Position numbers and translations under genes: made by a program. A DNA stretch of 64,000 nt, from positions 149,118,285 to 149,182,284 of the forward strand of contig CM062293.1 of the NCBI GenBank assembly GCA_031216915.1, given 5' to 3'. This stretch comes from Pictodentalium vernedei (lineage: Eukaryota; Mollusca; Scaphopoda; Dentaliida; Dentaliidae). Below the pieces are notes generated by a model. It worked only from the letters and a program-made list of their open reading frames with translations. It was not told the DNA's origin and ran no database searches. Positions 1 to 12,428 of this stretch are shown here, one piece after another. The first letter of the stretch is position 1. Every line of letters starts with the position of its first letter.

Positions 1-169
1 GGCCCTTACCAGGGGGCCGGACCATCTTACTCACTCAACCTGCTGGGCTCTTACCAGGGAGCCGGGCACTCTAGCCTCAGTGTGTAGATCAGTCTACCCA
101 AAACAAGTTTGGCAAAGAAAATAAAGAATGATTAATCATAATTTGCAGTTCTTTATTCAGTGTGTTTCA
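1..169 (+). repeat. LTR-like direct repeat, copy 1 (5' end cut by window)
   Basis: This segment recurs nearly unchanged at 540-711. It carries an AATAAA polyadenylation signal near 119-126 and ends in TGTTTCA, so with the TG start visible in copy 2 it fits a short LTR of about 170 bp. It lies upstream of a decayed gag, which supports the LTR reading. A plain tandem duplication is the alternative. Confidence 0.55.
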
Positions 170-539
170 ACCATAAATTGAAACTAAATATCCCTCGACA
201 GATTTGGTGTGGTTCAGCAACAGGTAGAATCGTCTATTCTGGACTGGTCAGTTCACTTCTAAGGTCAACAATTCCACCTGTTGCTATTTTTAGTAGGGAT
301 GCTAACTTTCTTTGTCTACCAATTCTGTCTTCCTGGAAGTTGGAAAGAAATCAGTTACGACAAAAAACATTTAAATTCACCCACCACCACCCCATTCAAC
401 TCCAGCAGTCTTGTCAAACCAGCTTTCTTATCTTCATCTCGATATATATGTATTTCTTTTTCAGAACTCCTCCTCTTCAGAGGGCCACATACGTCACCTG
501 GATCAGTGTAATGACTACCAACAACTACTCAGACTACTT
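170..539. other. Interval between the two LTR-like repeats
   Basis: This is 370 bp between two LTR-like copies, with no convincing gene. It may be the collapsed internal part of an earlier element sharing the second LTR. The 17-base run ggatcagtgtaatgact at about 500-516 recurs at about 1293-1309 inside the gag remnant, so part of the interval may come from gag. Confidence 0.3.
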
Positions 540-711
540 TGTCGGGCCCTTACCAGGGGGCCGGACCATCTTACTTACTCAACCTGCTGCTCTTATCAGG
601 GAGCCGGGCACTTTAGCCTCGGTGTGTAGATCAGTCTACCCAAAACAAGTTTGGCAAAGAAAATAAAGAATGATTAATCATAATTTGCAGTTCTTTTTTC
701 AGTGTGTTTCA
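540..711 (+). repeat. LTR-like direct repeat, copy 2 (probable 5' LTR)
   Basis: The repeat starts TGTCGGGCCC and ends TGTTTCA, so it has TG...CA ends, is about 172 bp long and contains AATAAA near 661-667. The first gag ATG lies 24 bp downstream at 735. A tRNA primer-binding site was not recognised after it. Confidence 0.55.
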
Positions 712-734
712 CCCATAAATTAGAAATTGTGATA

Positions 735-2332
735 ATGGATACTGTTAAGTCACTGGCTCAACGTGTGGTGCAAGGAGAAGATATGGGGCTAGAAGAGGCA
801 TTGCTCCAAAAGTATGTTCCTATGGGATATAAGAGGGAGTAGAAGGATTTAATATTAAGGCATGAGAGGGAGTTAGAAAGACAACTAACCTTGAAGTGCT
901 AAAAGGCTGCTATGAAAGCAGCTGCTATGACAGCAGCAGATAGAGGGGCAGAAGTAGACAGAGTTGAGAGAGAGGCAGTGCTTGAGTGAGAGAGTTGCAC
1001 GTTAGCAAAAAAGGGTTGCAGTTGAGCGAGAGAGTTGAAAGAAAGCAGCACTTGAGTGAGAAAGGGTTAAAAGAGAGGCAGCGTTTAAGCGAAATAAGGA
1101 GATCAAAATGTGCGTGAAAGAGAGCATGAGAGACATTTAGAACTACTGAGGATGCAGGCCAGAATACAAGAGTAATGGTAAAGCAGTGGCCAAAAGTTTG
1201 GTTGGCCATATGAGGGAAATGCACCTGCATCTACCCAAATTCGGTGAGAAGATTGGGAGATATTGACATATTTTTGCAAAGATCTGAGAGATTGGATCAG
1301 TGTAATGACTAACAAAAGATTCTTGAGGAGTGAGTCTGAACCCAATCACTAATGAGCCAGTCCCTCCAAGTGTGAATATGCTCCTGGGCCTACCCAAGAG
1401 TACTATGAGTGGAAGAGGGCTATTTTCAAATGGTATCAACTTACCTAAGAGGCCTTCAGGATTTTATTCAGAGTATAAGCACAAAATAAGCAAAAGCATT
1501 TCTGTTTCTGTTGCGGGCTGCTGAGTCAAATTAACGGAGATTTAGGAGTCATTTCAAATTCTTGTGAGATTTGCACATTGGGAAAGTTCTTGTTGGCATG
1601 TCCCTCAAATTGGCCATTTTTGTTAAGGAAAGGAAACCAGTGAATGTGAGGGACATGATCAAGGTGGCTGAGTAGTTTCTAGAGGCCCGTGGGGGTGAGA
1701 TTGATCAATGAAGGTCAGGACAGAATGGAAATAACGCAGCTACAAAGGCAACTGTTAAGATTATCCAGTGGGGCTCATACCCCGAGTAGGGTTAGCCAGG
1801 ATAACTTGGGGGTTAAGGATGTGCTCTGTTTCATCAACAAGCAACAGGAGCACATAGCCCAGAATTGCGGACAGGACCCCATAGACCGAGAGGCAGGAAG
1901 GACCCCTTCCCACAAGATCTCAAGAAATACGGATAGAGGTAATAAACCTTTTGCAGAAAAGGCAGAGAGCAGTACTCTGCCAGTCTCTAGGACCAGATGA
2001 CACCCCCCTTTGCAGTGTTTTCGAGGAAGGGTGCCTTTGGCTGGAGAGAGAGAAGCAGTCCCCATTGGAATATGCAAAGGACAACCCACACTGTGGGAGG
2101 TGGATACACTGATATACTGTGCCTGGGCTTGAAGTCCTGAGGATGAGGGAAATAGGGAGCAGTGACATAGCAGTTAGGTGCAGCTTAGTCAGTGAGGAGA
2201 CGTGACAGGCCATGACCATCTGTGTGTTTTGATAGATGAGATGATTAGGCGGTTCTCTCTTGTAAGAATGAGGGTTGATAGACCTTTCTTCTTTGAGAGA
2301 TAGAAGCCATGTGCATAGAGGCACTCATTTAT
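735..2332 (+). pseudogene. Decayed gag and protease of a Gypsy-type LTR retrotransposon
   Basis: Read across many frameshifts and stops, the plus strand from the ATG at 735 gives a Glu/Arg-rich gag N-terminus, then a degenerate CCHC zinc knuckle at about 1825-1865 (Cys, Asn-Lys, His, Asn-Cys pattern with the second Cys lost). The C-terminal half of a retropepsin follows at about 2100-2332, with the Asp-Thr-Gly catalytic motif ruined and the downstream 'RVD.PFF...EAMC' block still visible. Such gag and protease order is standard for Gypsy-type elements. The reading frame is cut at 2332 by a hAT-like insertion and resumes at 4152. It cannot make protein. Family placement is by remembered motif resemblance and needs a profile search. 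Confidence 0.6.
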
Positions 2333-2646
2333 TAGTGGTGTGTGGTTTTATTTTTCTTGTTTCGGTTCGGTTTCGGTTCAGTTTTTTTTAAAAAAAACTT
2401 GGTTTATCGGTCGGTTTTCGTTTTTTTTTATAGTAAGACATCTGCAGTTTTAAACAGAAACTATTTAGTGTCAGTATAATGCCCATACTGTCATATCTTC
2501 AATGATGATTTAATTGGCAGTGACTAGCATTGGCCATTGGTACTAAGTGTATAAATGGCAGGCATTATCAAAACAAAACAAAATAAAAGAGAATAAAATG
2601 TAACAGTGTTCGTAGAATATCACCAGGCACCAATTCTAGGCACATG

Positions 2647-2670
2647 CCCCCCCCCCCCCCCCCCCCCCCC
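2647..2670. repeat. Poly-C tract (24 C)
   Basis: An uninterrupted run of 24 cytosines. Similar runs occur at 2951-2966 and 3121-3144 within the same hAT-like element, and shorter ones at about 11954, 25829 and 46216. Run lengths in the assembly may be unreliable. Confidence 0.9.
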
Positions 2671-2850
2671 ACCTCTGGTCTTTAAGTTCAGGCTTAAGAG
2701 AGTCTACGATGAATTGATATTAACATATGGGTGCAAAAAGAGCTAATTCACAATTTCCCAGGGATCTGTTCAGTGTTCACTCCTGTTCACTCCTGTGTGG
2801 GGCCCTGGGCAGCCTAGTGAGCACCAGGCATTGCAAATAATAACAGTTCA

Positions 2851-2905
2851 TTAGGATATTTGACAATGAACTGAAATGGCTCCAGTTAATTGTCAAATAT
2901 CCTAA
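2851..2905. repeat. Near-perfect hairpin inside the hAT-like element
   Basis: Arms 2851-2873 and 2883-2905 are reverse complements with one mismatch in 23 bases and a 9-base loop. Part of the arm (gatatttgacaatgaac) is repeated once more just downstream at about 2906-2922. Confidence 0.8.
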
Positions 2906-3367
2906 GATATTTGACAATGAACCGGTGTATGGACTTTTTTTCAGTCCCCACCCCCCCCCCCCCCCCTCTTCATCCACAGTGGTGGCTAGTGCCACCACCC
3001 ACCCTAGTAAGATAATCAGCAATCATTTCATGTCAGTCTGGAATGGGAAAGACATACTGTTTGTAGTTGGGTGGGCTTCAAATTGAACCACTTTACCAAG
3101 TACCTATTGTCTATATTTACCCCCCCCCCCCCCCCCCCCCCCCCAACCTCGTGCACACAATGGTTTTAGCTCAACAGAATTGATTTTACAAATCCACTGG
3201 TGTAATGTTTTATATTGTAACTTTTTGTGTTTGCCTCTTGCCATTCCACTTTCTATTTCTACCGCTGATGAGTTCCTTTGGTTGGGGCCCTTAAAATTAG
3301 TTGTGTGGGAATGCAACTGCGCAACGTTGACTGAGAGATATTACGGAATGCAGCTTTTTCCCATGGT

Positions 3368-3556
3368 TATGGACGATTCGGTCTTGGGACGATTCGGTCT
3401 TGGGACGTTTCGGCCTCGGGACGTTTCGGTTCAAGACGTTTTGGCCTTCATATATTGAACTAAATAGAATAAGAACTTGGGGTTTCGTGTTTTTAGTGGG
3501 TCGAAACATTCAGGACAAAACGTCTCGGGTCGGAATGTCCCAAGGCTGAATCACAG
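3368..3556. repeat. Foldback repeat with CGGTCTTGGGACG-type arms
   Basis: Tandem short units such as gattcggtcttgggac at 3375-3452 are mirrored in inverted orientation at about 3496-3555 (gaaac...acaaaacgtctcggg...cccaag). This looks like a small foldback or MITE nested in the hAT-like element. No clear target duplication was found. Confidence 0.5.
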
Positions 3557-4151
3557 TAAAACCTCTTCCTGGATAAGCACATCAAGGGAGGCAACAGATT
3601 TACATCCGAAACACGTGGTGGGGCACCCCATGGCAAATGTTATTTTCGAATACAACAATGAAACACCAAGACTTTTTTCTGATATGATATTATTCACTGT
3701 CCAACAGATTCTAGATAAGTAATTTTAATTAAACTGATTGACTATTTCAGACAAACCTGTTCAAAAACGAAGCCAACTGCGCAAGGTATTTCCTGTAATC
3801 AATGAAATGTAGGCGTGTTGGCTGCCTGTTTTGTCATTCTCACAGAAAACACAACCCATTTTTACGTCAATGATGAGTGACTGACAACTTGTCATTCATC
3901 ATTCTGGAGTGATCTGGACATGCTGCAGTGAACTCTTTACATCCAGAATGTGGCGTGCATTGACGACACTGTCATTTCCTGACAAAGCTTGACATTTCAG
4001 ACATTGTTAGTGCAAACTGAACAATGAAAACATCTCTTCTCAACGTTTCAGGAAAAAAAAAACGAAACCGTACTCATTTAACAGTTACACGGTTTCGGTT
4101 TTAAAGCAAAACCGAAACCAACTTATAAAACCGGTAAACCGTACAACAGTA

Positions 4152-5085
4152 TCATTTATGACTTGAGAGTGAGGAATATTTCCAAGGCTACAGAACACCC
4201 AAATGGAGAGTGGTTAGCAAGGAAAATTCAAGAAGAGGTGGCAGCTGTTGTTACACAGGCCCAGATCGCAGGGACAAACATTTGATTAACTGTCTAAACT
4301 TACTAAAGGGAGTGGTGGAAGAGGTCCACATGGAAAATTTGAAGGAACCATGAAAGGAGGCCCCCTTCTTGAGGAGATACTGTGAAATGGCTAAGGAGAG
4401 AGAACTGACAATGACCTGGGTAATGTGGAGATATAAATCAGATGAGACTTGTTGTTTGGCAAGGTCTGATTTGCAGAAGGCCATAGGGATGGGCTGGCCT
4501 GGCCTGGTAGAAGCACGAGAGTCTGTCCCAGCATGAGGGGAGACTGAGCTTGCATTACTGGCTGAGCAAGGGAATCCCAACTCACAGGGTCTGAGGTAGG
4601 TTTGGAAGAGTTCAACAGATGGAACGACTGCTTGTATTGGGTCCCAGAAGGAGGTCCAGCAAGTCTGCAAGCCTGGGCAGCAAAGGTTGTTAGGGGTAAA
4701 TAGTGATTGCCCACTGTCCAAGGTGAGGGGGGTCAGGAGGGAAACCACAACAAACAGGTTGATTTGAACCAGATATCCAGAGGTGTGGAGTAGAATGGAG
4801 GCAAAAGCACAAAATGGCAAAGACATTCAGGTAAGTAATACCTGGAGGGCATATAGAGTAACTGAGTTTGCCAATAGAGACCATGTTTTGGAAATTTTGG
4901 GAACCAGTGGAGACCATAGTGGCAAAGGGATCGGACTATTAGAACATGGTATAAGGGGCCAAGGGTAGGACCAGTAGAAACTTTGCCCCTCTCAGTGGTG
5001 GTTGAAGTACTTGGTAAAATTAAGACTCCACAGGGTATCCTATTTGCTGGTATCTGTCTGGAAGGGTAACCTGTGAAAATAATAC
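4152..5085 (+). pseudogene. Continuation of the decayed LTR retrotransposon (post-protease)
   Basis: This plus-strand sequence continues the protease region broken at 2332; the frame picks up exactly after the duplicated octamer. About 100 codons with the look of the segment following retropepsin in Gypsy-type polyproteins are readable (an 'RRYCEMAKEREL' stretch near 4374-4410). Beyond that many stops intervene and no RT motif is recognisable. The remnant ends where the DIRS-like element E1 begins, so E1 probably truncated or inserted into it. Confidence 0.45.
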
Positions 5086-5380
5086 ATTTACAGTAATTTG
5101 TATATTTTTATACTTACCAATGGCCCAGACTAGCTGGTGCTTAACTCAAAGTTATCAAGGGCCAAATACAAATTATGAACCTCCCAATCCCCATAATTTG
5201 CTTGCAAAAAAACGAAAATTAAAAGTCCTATCTGACCCTCCATACATTTACTCTCTACACATGCGCAGACGTCAGGAAGTGATCAGAATTGGTGCCAACA
5301 TCATTCTTTGTAGAAGAGAGTACTACATAATAATTCGGTGGGGAGAAATGACTGCCCACTCATGGGGGGACCATCTCCAT

Positions 5381-5460
5381 CTGAGCGATTGGTAAGTATA
5401 AAAATATACAAATTACTGTAAATTTATAATATTTTTACACTGTAAACCAATGGCCCAGAC
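5381..5460. repeat. Internal complementary region (ICR) of E1
   Basis: The first half (attggtaagtataaaaatat...) is the reverse complement of the left outer end at 5086-5120. The second half (ttacactgtaaaccaatggc) approximates the reverse complement of the right outer end at 9680-9713. This joined-ends arrangement is diagnostic for DIRS elements, where it is thought to template circle formation. Confidence 0.7.
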
Positions 5461-6799
5461 TATTAGAAGATCAACATAGTTCCAATCCTGTAATCCAAGG
5501 TTAAAGGAAATTAAAATTATTAGGAATTACATGTCTCTCTATACAGTAATAGAGAAGACATATTATACAAAAGGAGCCCAGTTCAAGTAATTCCGTAAAC
5601 TTAGCATGAAGACTAGGCTAATTGGATGTAACAAGATCCCAGTTTTTAAGGCTAGCCCAGACTGAGCCTCAAAAATAAGGATGGCGTATTTGAGAGAGAG
5701 AAAATCCTCCACAAACATACGCCATATACAATAAAACTCCAGCTGTATGCAGGGTATAGTTACAGACAAAACAGCTTCACTCATAGTTACATACTAATCA
5801 AACCGGAGGAGAGGTAAAAAATCACCCCCACCTCCCTTTCTTTTGAAGGAATCTTCAAAAAGAAAAGAGGAAAGTGCTCTAGAATCAGTAAAAGTGGTAC
5901 CAAAAAACAAATAAATATTCATCGAACAGGCACTCAGGTATTAATTATAATTAATAAATGGTGCTTAATGCCACTTCAGAAGCTAAGGTTATAGCGACGA
6001 TCCCAGAAATTAATATCACCCGCTATATAACGTACACCGGAGACGGCATACTCAAATAGGTTGAAAACCGGAGATATAATATATCACATACACATGTCCA
6101 GTAGAACAATAATGAACGATCTCTGGAAAGTAACACACTTTCGATGTAACCCGCAGGCGACCCCATTCAGGCATACAATAAATTCCAGTAACAACACTCC
6201 CCAATGTGTACTATCCGATATCTATGACACAATAAATGTGCGAATATACGAGAGTGTAAACAATGTGTATTCGATTGAGGTGCCGACATTAATAGAAAGC
6301 TGGACGTAGAAATGGAAGTGGGTATGATTAACAGGCTCGATACGGACCGCTCCCGAAATAATTCATAATTTCAAAGGTCCATAACATATAACAATGTGTC
6401 TGCCTAATAATTCATTATTATGAAATCCCGTATGTAATCATCTGAATACCAGTTAACTGGCTATGCAGCCTCCAAGGTACCCAAGGATTAGCAATTTATT
6501 TCAGATGAATTATGCGCTCATATATGACATAGACGAACAATCACTGAAAACCAACCAACTAAAAAGTGGAGGTGCCCATGAGGTCACCACAGAAAACGAC
6601 CCAGCCGCCAATCCAAAAGTCATGAAATGCATGTATGTATTTAAACTTATACGAGGCTTGCGGGAAGAATGCTGCGTCTTGCTCGTTATTTGCCTCTAAA
6701 CACATTGGTGGTGGGGGTGGGGGGGGGGATTCAAAATCATATCGAACCTCCTTCCTCACCAGCGTTACTATAATCGTTCTTGTGTTAGTCATAAAATAA

Positions 6800-7920
6800 T
6801 ATAGGAACTGCAATGGTTCCCTCATGTCTAACTGACTCCATTATGCCACTATGAAGAACAAAAACTTCCCTTGATAAAGAAGGTCCTCTCAGGAAGGAAG
6901 CTTCTGGGGAACATCCCATAACAGACACTTGAGAAGACTGATTCAAGGTTTCTGTTATGACAGAGGTGATACTAACAGGATTCACAAGGAGACTGTTAGA
7001 TCTTAAACATAATCTACTGACTCAACTGAATTGGAGGATATGAATATCCTATCATTCATCCCCATGAGATCGGCAGAGCGTCTATCCCCATGAGATCGGC
7101 AGAGAGTCTACTGCATATGCTCAATGGTCTGGGCATGGCGACACGAACAACGGTAACTGATTGTTCCGGTGCGTTGCAAACAAATCTATTATGGGGCAAT
7201 CCTTCTGGTAGCAAATCTATCCAAAAACTCGCTTGTTGAGCGTCCACTTTAATTGCAACAGGCGACCTTTTCGAGAGAGCGAGTCTGCTAGTACGTTCAG
7301 ATGACCCGGTATATGACGGACAGAAAGATGAACATGATGATTCATGACGTATAGGAAAATCTTCTCCATTAGTTTTCATAACAGGAATGAATGGGTGCTG
7401 CCCTGGTTCCCGATGTATGCTACTACTGTTGAGTTGTCCGACCAAATTTGTTATTATGTGCATCCAATGTTGTAGCGCTAGCCATATTGACATCATCTCT
7501 TTGATGTTTATGTGTATCTCCTGGAACTGAGGGTCCCAAAGACCCTGACAATTCGAAACTGCAGGACTTAGGGTCATGCCCCAACTGTCTGACTCGCATC
7601 CGTCATAATCGTGAAAGCCACATCCGGCAGTTGCAGCAGAACTCCCCGAGTTAACCACTGAATGTCTGCCAAACCTGAACCCTTGTTTTACTAGAACCGT
7701 TAAAACAATACTGGTTCAAGCGAAAGCATCTTCACACTCCAATTCTGAGTAAAGACTATCTGGAGGGGATGTGCACGCAGGCGACCCATCAGAATGAAAT
7801 CCACACCCACTCTGCACAGCTGCAACAGTCTCATAAATTCCCTCACTATTAATGCGTCTGAGTGTAGACAAAAGCGAGCATAACAACTGACTAATTTCGC
7901 TCTGGGTAATGGCAGATGAA
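6800..7920 (-). pseudogene. RNase H / pol C-terminal remnant of E1
   Basis: On the minus strand, frames interrupted by stops match the RNase H part of intact element E4, including the conserved string NIKEMMSIWLAL near 7475-7510, and the segment following RNase H. The block at 6810-7180 matches the region where RT and recombinase frames overlap in E2-E4. The recombinase catalytic domain is absent. Confidence 0.6.
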
Positions 7921-8625
7921 CCAGCTAAAGCCGACCCCGGCTGCAGACTAGACGAAGTGTCCTGAATGGCGGGTGGACATATGCTCTGTCTCATGCATGT
8001 TTCCAACCAGAAAACTTCATTTCGGCCTTGTGAAACGTAGTGGAGAAAGCCTTATCTGAAGCCGACCCCAGCAGCAGACTAACAGAGCGTCCCGAGTGGA
8101 GGGCAGATATATGCTCCGGCTTGTGCAAGTTTCTGACTCCAGATGTTGCTAGATTAGAGAGTGGGGCCCTTCCCGCTCACGGTCTATCAGAACCTGCTGA
8201 CTTCCTCCCTATTTCCTCCCCATTGCCATCGTCGCTAGGTGAGCTATTTATATTATAGCGCTCGCTCTACGCAATCCACTTCATAGACTGCAACAGACTT
8301 ACCCGGCGTCACGGCCCAAACATATGGAGTACCGCTTCACCAGTCGAAGCTAGCTGCTTGCAAGAGATTAAAACCTTTAGCCAAAGGCCCTAACTCTTGC
8401 AATAATGAGCACTGCAGCTAGCTCTATATGCTCCACGGAGCACGACGACGGTAGCACACTTGGATGGGTGTCAGAATATCATCACCATGTTCATGTTCCT
8501 CTGAAATAGAAACTGACAGAATGAATTAAAACGCAGTGAGAGGCCCTGATCCTCAGAACCTCTCTGCCAACAATGTACCGCAACACCCAACTCCAACATC
8601 AGTCATCCCACTGCAACTCAAGAGT
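7921..8625 (-). pseudogene. gag N-terminal remnant of E1
   Basis: The sequence parallels 23100-23860 of E2 (gag N-terminal half), for example 'ctcactctacgcaatccact' versus 'ctcgctctacccaatccact' type matches, with many indels. It is joined directly to the pol remnant, showing a large deletion of the gag C-terminus and RT N-terminus. Confidence 0.5.
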
Positions 8626-9713
8626 CGCAAAGTGTTTTAACTAAAGTCGATATCAGTCCTCCAAACTCCACAACAATATATATATATAACTGAGATACAT
8701 GAATAATAGCAGTCACAATTAAATTCAAAATATTTTTTGTAAACAAAATATTTTGAAAAAACTCCCAAGTTCCCGAAGGGAACATTAAGAACCCAAGGGC
8801 ATCCCGATAGAGCCTAATTGTGGACAAAATCCAAAATTTTTTAGCTACACTTCCGGAATAATAATCCATGTATCCTGCAGTATACTACCATAATAGATTA
8901 TACAAAACTACCTATATGTGAGGATAGTGACAATGTAAACAACATCAATGTAAACAAAACATCAGGCACACAAAAAGGTCCAAAGTCAGAACCAATTGAA
9001 ATGCTATCAGATGCAAAGGTAGATCTTCATACAAGAAAAAATGATACATTGGATAGAAGATGCAAGAGACAAAACGGCCTAACACCCCTAGGGTGAGGAC
9101 GTAACCTTGGGGAAGAAACAGAATAATATTCTGCAATAAATGTTAAACTCCCAAGAAATTTAATAAAAAATTTCAATTAAAAATAGCCAAAAAGTTTAAG
9201 AATTCAACAGGAAGGGTTCATGGAAGGATAGAGAAGGAATACTTAACAAACAGTGGAATAATCATTTTCAAAAATCATAACGTCAGGAATATGTCCCGAA
9301 ATTGGGAAACATAACATAATTTTATAAATATTATAAAGTTACAGCCCTGAACATCAAAAACCACCATTGAACACTTCCTTCATCCAATAACAGCCTTGTA
9401 TCCACCAATTCTTGCATTGATCTGTGTCTGGCATCCTCAAAAAGGAGATTTTAAAGCACAGATGTCATTTCATTGTTGATGACTTTAGGGCCAAACAAAG
9501 AATGATGTTTGTGCCAATTCCAGTCACTTTCTGACATCTGTGCATGCATGGAGAGTTAATGTATGGAGGACCAGACAGGACTTTTAATTTTTGGTTTTGC
9601 AAGCAAATTTTAGAGATTGGGGGTGGGGTGGGGGGTTCAAAATTTGTGTTTGGCCCTTGATAACTTTGATTTAAGCACCAGCTAGTCTGGACCATTGGAT
9701 AGTGTAAAAATAT

Positions 9714-10500
9714 GTAAGGGTGGCGTGGTGAGTTTGTGTACATAACATATCTGTGTATTCAAGTACATTAGACATAAGGTGGGCAATGGAAAGGTGAAAA
9801 TGTGGCAGCTGACCATCAGCTGCGAAGCTTAAATACATAATAAATGTGAAAAAGTACAATAAATAGGAGAGCCGGTGCCTGGGAGGGAACACGTGAATGC
9901 ACGGCTTCCTCCAAAGAGGACCACAGGGTTTCCCTGCAGTGAAGAGGAGGTTGTGCAAGATGGGTGCAAAAATTAAAATTTTCTCCCAAATTTTATTTTC
10001 ACTATGCCTACCACACCACCAAATGCCTTTCACCTTATTAATCTCTTCTTGAAAAACAACAAATTGAGCATTGTTTCAAGTATAAAACCATGAAAAAATT
10101 TTTAAAAAATAGAAAAAAAAACATAGACTAGCCCAAAGCCCACCGTTCAGGGCCAAAACACACACTGCATAAACACACACTGTTCTTCCTCTCCATCGGA
10201 GAACACCTCCTTGTTCATATCCTAGCATAAATGTGCTGAAAGCTTTAACTCCTCATTCTGAGAAGTGAATATGCACATAAATGTAGAGCAGGAAGGCTAG
10301 TCTAGGGAAACATAGTAAACAGGAAAGAACCCCTGGGAGATATATATTTAATAAGTTCTGAGGAACTTAAACAAACAGAAATGCAGATAAACAGATTGCG
10401 GTTGCTTTGAAAAGGGGGACAAAATATGAGGAAATAAATAATATTAAAACACAGTTTAACAAAAGTCACTTCCCTGAGAAGAGTAAGTCATAACTAGAGG
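9714..10500. other. No gene recognised
   Basis: AT-rich sequence with short open frames only and no recognisable domain. The right-hand part grades into the ~160-bp tandem repeat. Confidence 0.5.
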
Positions 10501-10723
10501 GGGTATCAGTACCCCGTGGCTCACCAGCAGGTGGCCAATGTAAAGGGGTGGCTGGAGTAAAAAAAAAAAGTTCAAAACCTGCACACAAAAGTCCAAAATT
10601 AAAGTAAATAAGCAGCTAAAGGGTTAAATAATATAATAATAGCCCTGAGAAGCATCCTAACATAAAATAAGAACCATGGCAATATGCTACATGGTAAGTC
10701 TCCACTTTGAAGAAACGAAAGAC
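10501..10723. repeat. ~160-bp degenerate tandem repeat, left part
   Basis: Units contain 'caaaacctgcacacaaaagtc', 'gggttaaa' and 'accatggcaatatgc'. The array is cut here by a 1.7-kb transposon and resumes at 12429. Confidence 0.7.
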
Positions 10724-12428
10724 AGGGTTTCCGCTAGACTGGCAGCGGGTCCATCGACCGGACCCATTCCCCCTGCCGATCATACTATGATCAGTCAGAA
10801 AAGCTGGTGGTTAAAATGTTGAGTACAATGCTATATCGTAACGACACTCGGGATCCTTTGTTTCCACATAATATAGGCATAATTATGTTGTATACTATGC
10901 CTATTACTGGCGACAACCTGATACCTTATAACACCCCGGCGAGAGGGGGAAACAAAGTTCAAATCCTAAACATCGCCTATAAAATTTCGGACTCAAATTG
11001 TCATGTTTGGTCCGAAATCACTGGCTTTTATTTTGAGCGATAAATAATGTACTCGTTTTGGAAGCTGTCACTTGTTTCAAATGAGTGTACAGGCTGCTGT
11101 CAGTAGTTGTCTGAAACACGCCCACAACATATAGTTTTCACAGTGGTTGAATATCATCAGAAAGATACTGATGGAACACTGCCACTTTCGAGCGGTGCAC
11201 AACTCATTGTGAAAGAACACTGCCACTTTCGAGCATGCACAACTCATTGTGAAAAACGGGTGTTCAGAAATTAATGAGAAAGTGGTAATTAAAAATAAAA
11301 AAAAATAAAAAATAATTACAACTCTGGTATTTGAGAATTATATAACAATATAACCAGGGATATTATTTATGACTTATTGGTTCAATAAAACATGCTCATT
11401 TATCATTTCATCATGTCCTGCAACATGTGAAGTTATGTCTTTTAGTGTAAAATCAATTTTTCGAATGTTGCCAAGGGAGGCAACTATTTTGTTATTCATA
11501 TTTCGTTGTGTAAATTTTATCTGGTCTTCATATTATAATTATTTTATTGAGTTTGTGTGAAGCTATATTTGTTTTATTCGTAAAAAATGTACATATTTAA
11601 AAAAACAGCTATTTTTAAACAGACTATGTTTGTCTGTTTTCAAAGGGGTGGTTCGCAAATTGCAGTGCTGATTCACATACTTACGTCCATTTCTGGCTTC
11701 GACTTTCGAGAGTAACCTGTACAAAAAATGAAAACAACACCGCATGGTTTTCTGTTTGTTTTATTCATTAAATTGAGGATTAAAACCCGAAATCTGAAAA
11801 TGAAACGTATGTACAAGATAATTGTGAGAATTTTTAAAGCAAATTCTATAAAACATACCCAGTGGATACTTACTTGTCTTATATCGACAATTTCAGACGC
11901 ATCCCAACGCGACTTGCAAGCACTATTACTCGTCCCGAAGCCCCCCCTCCCACTCCCCCCCCCCCCCCCCCCCAACAAACACACTTTGCAAATTTATCCA
12001 CTGCAAGCACTGCCTGGGCTTCTACACGAGTTAGTACGGTAATTGCACGTGCATGACGACACACGTCCGCATCATGGTTCTTTTCGAATATTACCGCAAG
12101 CAGTTGTAAACAAAGCTCAGTCACTGTCAGGATTCATGGATTTTGTGTTGTTTTGGGTTTGTATTTTTATGAAACCTCCGACCAGATGTAGTATTGTGTG
12201 TCCCGTGGGAATTTAGAGAATTGGAGGAGAAAAAAATACATATTTTACACCTCAATTATTCAGCATTTTAGCAACCAGAATGCCCCCAGAGAGCAACTAA
12301 AAATCAAAATTTTCCTGACCCCCTCTATACGCACGTGCCTTTGGCACGTGTGACAGACGCCTTTGGCGTCTGAGTTTCACTTTCTTTAAACTACCGGACC
12401 CACAAATTTTACCCTAGCGGAAACCCTG
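10724..12428. mobile_element. hAT-like non-autonomous transposon, about 1.7 kb
   Basis: The left end AGGGTTTCCGCTAG and right end CTAGCGGAAACCCTG are inverted repeats, and CGAAAGAC flanks both sides (10716-10723 and 12429-12436), an 8-bp target duplication typical of hAT. Subterminal CCGGACCCA-type motifs lie in both ends, and two small hairpins (cacgtgcctttggcacgtg, cagacgcctttggcgtctg) sit near the right end. Inside are a direct repeat at about 11176-11251 and a C-rich tract at about 11940-11974. No transposase is recognisable; short open frames on either strand match nothing I know. Confidence 0.7.

Larger units (their letters stand above)
2333..4151. mobile_element. Non-autonomous hAT-like DNA transposon, 1819 bp
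   Basis: The octamer TCATTTAT occurs at 2325-2332 and again at 4152-4159, a perfect 8-bp target-site duplication as made by hAT transposases. The ends are imperfect inverted repeats: TAGTGGTGTGTGGTTT at the left, and TACTGTTGTACGGTTT as the reverse complement of the right. Subterminal GGTTCGGTTTCGG-type motifs occur in opposite orientation at about 2358-2380 and 4090-4120. No transposase reading frame remains. Removing one octamer plus the element restores a continuous protease region of the host retrotransposon, so the boundaries are well supported. The interior holds three poly-C tracts and two inverted-repeat structures. Confidence 0.75.
5086..9713 (-). mobile_element. DIRS-like element E1 (internally deleted, decayed)
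   Basis: The left terminal repeat (5086-5309) and right terminal repeat (9497-9713) are inverted copies, beginning after the terminal AT-rich stretch with the core CCAATGGCCCAGACTAGCTG in the left copy and its diverged complement in the right. The ICR at 5381-5460 fuses complements of both outer ends. Inside, minus-strand remnants of RNase H and gag survive, but the recombinase and most of the RT are missing. The 5470-6790 segment has no recognisable coding content. E1 is the oldest-looking of the four copies and non-autonomous. Confidence 0.75.

Noticed and set aside
3180..3722. 92- and 81-codon plus-strand frames
   Set aside because: They run through the foldback repeat of the hAT-like element and mirror its arms.
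5120..5395. Open frames within DIRS terminal repeats (also at 9465, 45397, 52225)
   Set aside because: They fall in ITRs and are shared only because the repeats are shared; no start context or domain.
7300..7700. Possible CRISPR-like or bacterial system in repeated short blocks
   Set aside because: All repeats in the window are eukaryotic transposon or minisatellite units; no spaced identical short repeats or cas genes.
11673..12124. Gly- and Pro-rich frames around a C-tract
   Set aside because: Poly-C/poly-G translation artefacts inside a hAT-like element; no transposase motif could be found.
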